Assembly (NCBI GenBank): GCA_037957365.1
Contig: JARHVA010000157.1
Coordinates: forward strand, 3,412,501-3,476,500
DNA: 64,000 nucleotides
Direction of reading: 5' to 3'
DNA from: Torreya grandis
Lineage: Eukaryota; Streptophyta; Pinopsida; Cupressales; Taxaceae
The notes under the pieces were generated by a model. The model worked only from the letters and a program-made list of their open reading frames with translations. It did no database searches and was not told the DNA's origin. This document shows, one piece after another, positions 59,006 through 64,000 of this stretch. Position 1 is the stretch's first letter. Each line of letters starts with the position of its first letter. The position numbers and the translations under genes are program-made.

Positions 59006-59024
59006 CTAATAATGGGCATACCAT
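59006..59024 (-). other. Right copy of a candidate long target-site duplication
   Basis: Plus-strand CTAATAATGGGCATACCATG corresponds to CTCATAATGGCCATACTG at 55252-55269. Both encode the same RT residues (Tyr-x-His-Tyr) on the minus strand, so one is a duplicate made when the 3.7-kb segment inserted, or by later recombination. Confidence 0.5.
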
Positions 59025-59260
59025 GTTCTAAATGTAGTCTTATGTACATCTTCATCTTTGAGTTGAAATTAATGGTAAACTGATCAAAGATCAATCTTAT
59101 AAAATACAACATCCCTTTTTTAATCAAAAAGATCATTGATCCTTGGTATAGGATACTTGTTCTTAATTGTGATCTTGTTTACTATCCTATTATCAATGCA
59201 AAGTATCAAGGTTTTATCCTTATTATTAACAAATAAAATTAGGGGCTCCCTAGGGTGAAA
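59020..59260 (-). pseudogene. Element G reverse transcriptase, amino half
   Basis: Minus strand: [36 protein letters not shown] (59250-59130), then VVFYKIDL (first catalytic Asp) and LKDEDVHKTTFRTWYAHY (to about 59010). Here the frame stops at the edge of the inserted sequence. The reading resumes at 55268 with [14 protein letters not shown], so the two halves belong to one RT. Confidence 0.8.
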
Positions 59261-59839
59261 CACTTGGCATTATTAACCCTTTGTTAATAAAATTCCATAG
59301 TTGAACCTTAAGTTATTGTAGATATGACACATTCGTCTAATATGGAGCCTTGAACATAGGTTCAAATCCAGGCACAATATTAATTAAAAAATTAAACTCT
59401 ATTTTATGTGTCAAACCTAGAAGTTATGTGGAGAATACATCCTCAAATTATCTCAAGACCAGAGTCTCATAGATAAGGTTTTTCACCCTTTGAAAGTTAT
59501 TTAATTTGAAAAGTGTAAAGTTTGCATCCTTTACAAACTAATTTATTTAACTACAAGGGTAAAAGGTTCTTGTGGACCATGGATTTCATAATACCATGGA
59601 TTTCCACAAAATTTCCAACATCATCAATACATTACACCTTTTTTATAAAGCCATCAAGCCTAGCTTGATGTTGTTGTAGCCAATCTATACCAATAAATAG
59701 ATCATAATATATTAAGGGTGCCAATAAATAAAATAAACTTTGTATTAAAGCTCTAAGATCAAGCTCATTTTATTTCATGCATTCCAAAACTATAACTCTC
59801 TTCTCTGTCCTAAACTCTACCTCTCATCCTTATCTTAAT

Positions 59840-59945
59840 ATAATGCATTTAGTTTTGGCTTTACTATAAATAGAAGGTGAAATAAAATTATTTGTTGCAC
59901 TAGAATCAATTAAATAATCCAAAGAAAAACTAGAAATTATACCTT
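59840..59945 (-). pseudogene. Element G aspartic protease remnant
   Basis: Minus-strand LIDSSATNNFISPSIYSKAK matches the chromovirus protease start D-S-G-A-T-x-x-F-I-S, with Gly replaced by Ser in the triad. Only the active-site strand is clear; the rest up to the RT (59250-59840) is decayed. Confidence 0.7.
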
Positions 59946-60049
59946 TAGTTTCAATAGAGGTGGAATGTAATTCTAATAGTCAACTGCACCATAACCCAAT
60001 GATTAATAAGCTGATCATTCCATAGTTGAGGGTAATCCTTATTATATTT

Positions 60050-60720
60050 ATTATAACCACACTCCCAACATTGCACAAATATTTGTGGAGACAATGGTAC
60101 CATTTTTTCACCAATGATTGGCCCACATGAATTAGCTTGGGTAGGATTCTAGTTTACATTGCCCTACCTAGGAAAATTTTGAGGTTTTTAGCCTGTATTC
60201 TGATTCTAAAATCTACTAGAATTACTATTATTTTTTAGAAACTTCTAATTCTCATCTATATTTTTATATTTCTTCCCATTAGGAGGTGTAGATGTCCTAG
60301 GCTTGGACTACATATTATTTATCTTGCCTAAAGGTGAGACTTCACCTTCTCTTTAGTTTGATATGTAGATTCAACTACCACAACTAAAGTGCAATGATCA
60401 ATCATGTTGAAATCATGCATCATGAGCTCACATAAACCTAATTTAAACTTGGTGAATGTTTTATCCTCATCATTCATATAGTTAAAATAATGAAATATAC
60501 TAATAAACTTGTTCTCATACCTTGTAATAGTCATAGTTCCCTATTTTAACAACTAAAACTCGATGATTTTTTATTCTTTATAATTGGCATTTAGATATCT
60601 CTTTCTGAATTACCTCTCAAAATTTTCTAAAATAAGGGTTATAGGTTCATAACCATTGAGATCATAGAGATGATTACAACATAAAGCAACATCAAATACT
60701 AATTGATACAAACTTTGAAA
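60050..60720 (-). pseudogene. Element G gag remnant
   Basis: The minus-strand frame 60328-60534 gives MTITRYENKFISIFHYFNYM and DEDKTFTKFKLGLCELM, the conserved plant gypsy gag block (MTVxxYExxFxxLxxYxP followed by FxxGL). Upstream (60540-60720) decayed pieces such as ILENFER fit the preceding gag helix. Downstream, near 60030-60080, CWECGYNKYNKDYP is a CCHC zinc knuckle in which the His and last Cys have changed. Known role: capsid and RNA binding. The start is not defined. Confidence 0.7.
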
Positions 60721-60927
60721 ATACATCTCATATTATGGAGGGTGAAGTACTTCTATAAGTTTAAAATACATGCTTTAGTAATCCCCAAATTATCCTCCAA
60801 CATATATAGGTGGGAAAATTTCAAGTTGCTTGATGATAATATTTATGGCAACTTGGGGTTTAAGATGCTCACCATCTACCACTATGTTGTTGTGATCATA
60901 GGAATCCAAGAAGGGAGGTTAGTAACA

Positions 60928-61938
60928 TGTTAATTTAATCAATAAACACTTTAATAGATAGACTAACACTTGCAATCCAAGCCTAGATCTTAGGGGTGAG
61001 ATTAGTAGTAAAAGACAAATGAAATCAAAACTAAAATGCAAAAGACAACAAATCTTTTACCTTCCTTTGGAGCTCAAAATGCATTGCTAAGTGGCTTGCT
61101 TAGCTTGTGCATCAAAGAGTCTTTGGAAAATGAGGATTGTTAGCTCCTTCTCTCCTTGGCACCATTAGATTTGATGTGGCTTGATGTAGTTTGGATCAAT
61201 ATTTTGGCACTATCAACATAGCTTACAATAAAATACCTTATGTCTCTCTCCAAGTTTGCATTATAACTTTGGCTTATGAGAACTTTAAAAATGAAGAGAC
61301 ATGGCATTGTATTTATAGAACATGGATTTAACTCTCACCCAAGGTGAGTTAGGGTAGAGTTAAGACTTGGAATGTGTTTAAACCTAACCTAGGTGAGTTA
61401 AATATAACCCCAATAGAGTTGATAATGATCAATTAAGCATGATTTGTAATGAATAGGCATGGATCTCCAAAATGAGATATTTTAGGATATTTTCAAAGAG
61501 CTTTACAACTCATAAAGGTAATGATGATAGGCTAGGATATTTTAATTTTTGAATTTCCTTGTTTAGTTATTCATTAGTTTTAAATGGATAACTCAGATAG
61601 GCATTTAATTTGGTTTATCTTGTTAATTAATTTTGATTATCCATTTATCATTTCCAAGATTTGATTTAAGTGTGCAAGTGCCCCACTTAATAGGTCCATA
61701 AGACAAATTAATTGTTATGATGTCATAGGATGATTAGGGATGAATTTGTGAGAGGTTATTATTGCATATGATAGGATACCCCAATTAGGGATGCCTTAAT
61801 GTGATTCAGAGCTTTGATGAATGATGCACAAGTAAATTTAGGATGTTCAATGATTCCTAGGCTTAATTTACAATGGTTGGTAAGAATCAGTCTCAAGTCT
61901 AGTTGAAAGCCAGTTGTGGCTAATTTTTAGTGTCTATA
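60928..61938 (-). repeat. Element I 3' LTR
   Basis: Reverse complement of the A LTR family: TATAGACACT at the start (61938), CAAGTGCCCCACTTAATAGGTCC on the plus strand, and TTTACCTTCCTTTGGAGCTC near 61056. Plus-strand TGTTAATTTAATC at 60928 gives a CA end on the minus strand. Its length of 1011 bp agrees with 1015 and 1013 bp for A. Confidence 0.9.
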
Positions 61939-61955
61939 GTTTACCCCTATTTGGG
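61939..61955 (-). promoter_or_regulatory. Element I polypurine tract
   Basis: Minus-strand CCAAATAGGGGTAAAC precedes the LTR start, equivalent to AATAAGGGAAAAC in A. Confidence 0.7.
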
Positions 61956-62144
61956 AAGGTGTTGTAAGCTATAAACATAATAACATATTTTCAAATAATA
62001 AAAATGTCTTATATGCCTATGAATTCAACGGTAATGGATGAATTGTAGGTGCCCCCTAGAGGGATCGATTGGTAAAGGGGTCGGTGATTGGTCCCTCGAA
62101 AGGAGGAAATAGTGGGACCAAAAGATGAAATGGGGTAGAAAAGA

Positions 62145-62690
62145 CTAATTTAACCATAGGCAGTTATAATCAATAGCATATGGAGCTGCCCTAGTTGGGT
62201 AGACAAATATGATAATTTGCCCATAGGCGATTATAATCATCGACATAGGTGGAAGAAAAAAGGTAATGATTTTCCCAAAGGTAGTTATAATCATTGAAAA
62301 AGGCTTAGGGTAACAAGAAAATGATTTTCCCATAGGTGGTTATAATCATCAAAAGAGAAAATATTAAGTTACCCATAGGTGATTATAATCATTGGTAAGA
62401 TAAAAATGTGCCCCAATTGGGTGGATAGAGATTATGGTTTGCCCAAAGGTGGTTATAAGAATTATCACAATGAAAACATACCCCAGTTAGGCAGAAGAAA
62501 TATAATGATTTTCTTAGAGGTGGTTATAATCATCAAAATTAAAATGGATGGAAACACAATGATTTTCCCAAAGGCAATTAGAATCATTGGCAATGCAAGT
62601 GGGATGGTATACAATGAATTTCCTAGAGATATCTATAAGTATTATACCCTAAAAGTGGAAAATATGATAATGGAGTTTATGAACTAAATT
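62145..62690 (-). repeat. Tandem hairpin repeats in element I
   Basis: Eight units about 55-65 bases apart. The plus-strand form AATGATTTTCCCAAAGGTGGTTATAATCATT is the reverse complement of the A-family unit. CAATGATT...AATCATTG (62557-62589) and the unit at about 62264-62296 pair perfectly over 7-8 bases. This is the better preserved of the two arrays. The last unit is decayed (62620-62640). Confidence 0.85.
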
Positions 62691-62699
62691 TGTAGTCAT

Positions 62700-64000
62700 G
62701 GAGTAAGAGTAAGCTGGTTTAGAGGAGATAGATGAATTTGGACAACCTGCTCGTAGGGAGATGCTCATCTTAACTAGCAAGGAGGAAAATTGTTTCATTA
62801 GGTAATTAATCTATTTAGGATATGATTTGGATTAGATCAGGAATTTTAGGTGCCAAAGAGTATTGTGGCCTCATTGTTGTGTAGACTTCTTGAGATGATT
62901 TTTTTTGTAGCATGTGATGGTAGGCATCGTGATAGAGCACCTTGAAAAATTGTCCAAAGTATGCAAAAGGACTGACACACGATCTAGTATTCAAGTAAAA
63001 ATAGTGCGTTAATGATAAAACCATGATGATAATGTTGATGTATGAATATGGATGGATTCAAGAATAAGGCACAAGGAATCACCTAATAAACACACATAGA
63101 CTGAATCAAGGAATAAAAAAATCAAACAAATAGGAAAACAAGCAAATAAATAAACAAAAACTCCAAGAAAATAAAGAATAACACAAATAGAGATAATAAA
63201 ATGAAAAAAATAAACAATGGTTAATCATAATGTTAGCATAAATAGAGAACAAACAAGATGAAAAACTATTGCCCCTAGCTTATAGGAGACAAAAAAACAA
63301 ATAGACAAAATGAGGGAAGAGAAGAAAAAGAAGGGGGTGGTCAAGCTATTTCCAGATGCACTAGGCAAGTGGATGCTGCATACATAGTTCCATGGATGTG
63401 ATATCTAATAAAAACTTATAGCCAAATGTAGTTCTCCCAAGAGATGGGATAAAATAAAATGATGAGAAATAAAACATGAGTGATGTTATAGAAGAATGTG
63501 GGAATGGGCTCAAAAAATATTAAGAGGGTGGAATTCTAGGCTAGTAAGGATAGGGAAACTAAATGACAAGTGGTTTCTTGTTATATAGCTAGGGATCCTA
63601 GAATCCTTAAGGTAAAGAAGTGGTTGATGTTTAGGATTTTATAGGTCTTTTAAAAAAAATTCAAAAGTTTTTGTGTATCCTAAATTGATCAATAATGATG
63701 AGATACTAAACAGTTCAAGCTTGTAAAATGACAAGAGTGTTTAAACTTAAAATGCTCACAAAATGGTGAGTGTGGCAAAGGGGTAATTGAGTTAACCTCA
63801 ACACAAATCAAAAATTGCTTACATAGTCCTAAGATGGGAGCTCAAGTCATTATAGTTCTACCTTACAACAAAGGAATCTGACTAAATAACAACCAATTCA
63901 AACAAAATAGACAAAGTTGGCAAATGGCACAACATGGCATAGGCATAGCAAGGTGGTACTTCAAGGCATGATAAACAAGTGTTGTTCCTGATTTGCCCAT
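62700..64000 (-). other. Element I 3' untranslated region
   Basis: Reverse complement of element A 38323-39990 and, beyond 63865, of 29975-30093. No open frames of note; A-rich on the plus strand. The end of the window (63980-64000) contains part of a further hairpin unit. Confidence 0.75.

Larger units (their letters stand above)
53480..60920 (-). mobile_element. Element G: Tekay/Del-like Ty3/gypsy retrotransposon, minus strand, interrupted in RT
   Basis: On the minus strand from 60920 to 53480: gag, zinc knuckle, protease, the first half of RT, a 3.7-kb insertion (about 55270-59005), the second half of RT, RNase H, integrase. The motifs (TMTITRYE in gag, DSSATNNFI in protease, VFLDDILVYS in RT) fit the chromovirus Tekay/Del type. 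The right end is cut by element I at 60928. No LTR was identified. Stops are frequent. Confidence 0.8.
60928..64000 (-). mobile_element. Element I: second A-family element, minus strand, 3' end only
   Basis: On the minus strand the window enters I in its 3' untranslated region at 64000 and ends with a 1011-bp LTR (61938-60928). LTR, hairpin repeats and untranslated region all correspond to element A in the opposite orientation. It is inserted in the 5' part of element G's gag; the rest lies beyond the window. Because I lacks the C insertion, its sequence at 63861-63865 shows the unoccupied site. Confidence 0.88.

Noticed and set aside
62145..62690. Regularly spaced repeats resembling a CRISPR array
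   Set aside because: Plant nuclear context, units diverged, spacers related to each other, and the same array lies inside a retrotransposon family in opposite orientation.

Overview
This window is nuclear DNA of a vascular plant with a large, AT-rich, retrotransposon-filled genome. The evidence is the plant-type Ty3/gypsy elements (Tat-like with two RNase H domains, chromovirus-like), copia-type LTRs with the initiator-Met tRNA primer site, and plant L1 LINEs with a DUF4283-type ORF1 and a zf-RVT domain. The species cannot be named from the sequence. I find no intact host gene, no tRNA or rRNA gene and no bacterial or organellar signature. Every protein-like segment is transposon-derived and broken, often at codons that look like former Gln, Trp or Arg codons.

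The centre is a four-level nest with legible boundaries. Element B (15821-51529, + strand, gag/protease only) has its 5' LTR split by element A (16511-41702, + strand, Tat-like Ty3/gypsy with 1.0 kb LTRs). A is interrupted downstream of its integrase by element C (30099-38317, copia-like, short, perfect TAAGG target duplication). C is interrupted by element D (31372-37025, chromovirus-like Ty3/gypsy, two 537-bp LTRs, best-preserved coding region). A small copia-like element E (44767-47544, two 302-bp LTRs) also sits inside B.

Left of the nest: 1-6530 has no recognisable gene but carries a 154-bp direct repeat. 6535-8400 is a LINE remnant (ORF1, + strand). About 8930-15110 is element F, a minus-strand Ty3/gypsy element whose second, archaeal-like RNase H lies 5' of the reverse transcriptase instead of between RNase H and integrase.

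Right of the nest: 51530-53480 is unassigned. 53480-60920 is element G, a minus-strand Tekay/Del-like Ty3/gypsy element. Its RT is split by a 3.7-kb insertion holding a copia-type LTR, a LINE ORF2 3' half and a 500-bp foldback. 60928-64000 is the 3' end of element I, a second copy of the A family on the minus strand. I lacks the C insertion, so it supplies the empty site for C.

A and I share tandem short hairpins (AATGATT...AATCATT arms) upstream of the 3' LTR. B carries an unrelated series (GACAT...ATGTC arms) in the same relative place. These repeats, the domain order in F, the pol/LTR overlap in D and the foldback are the points most worth a second look.
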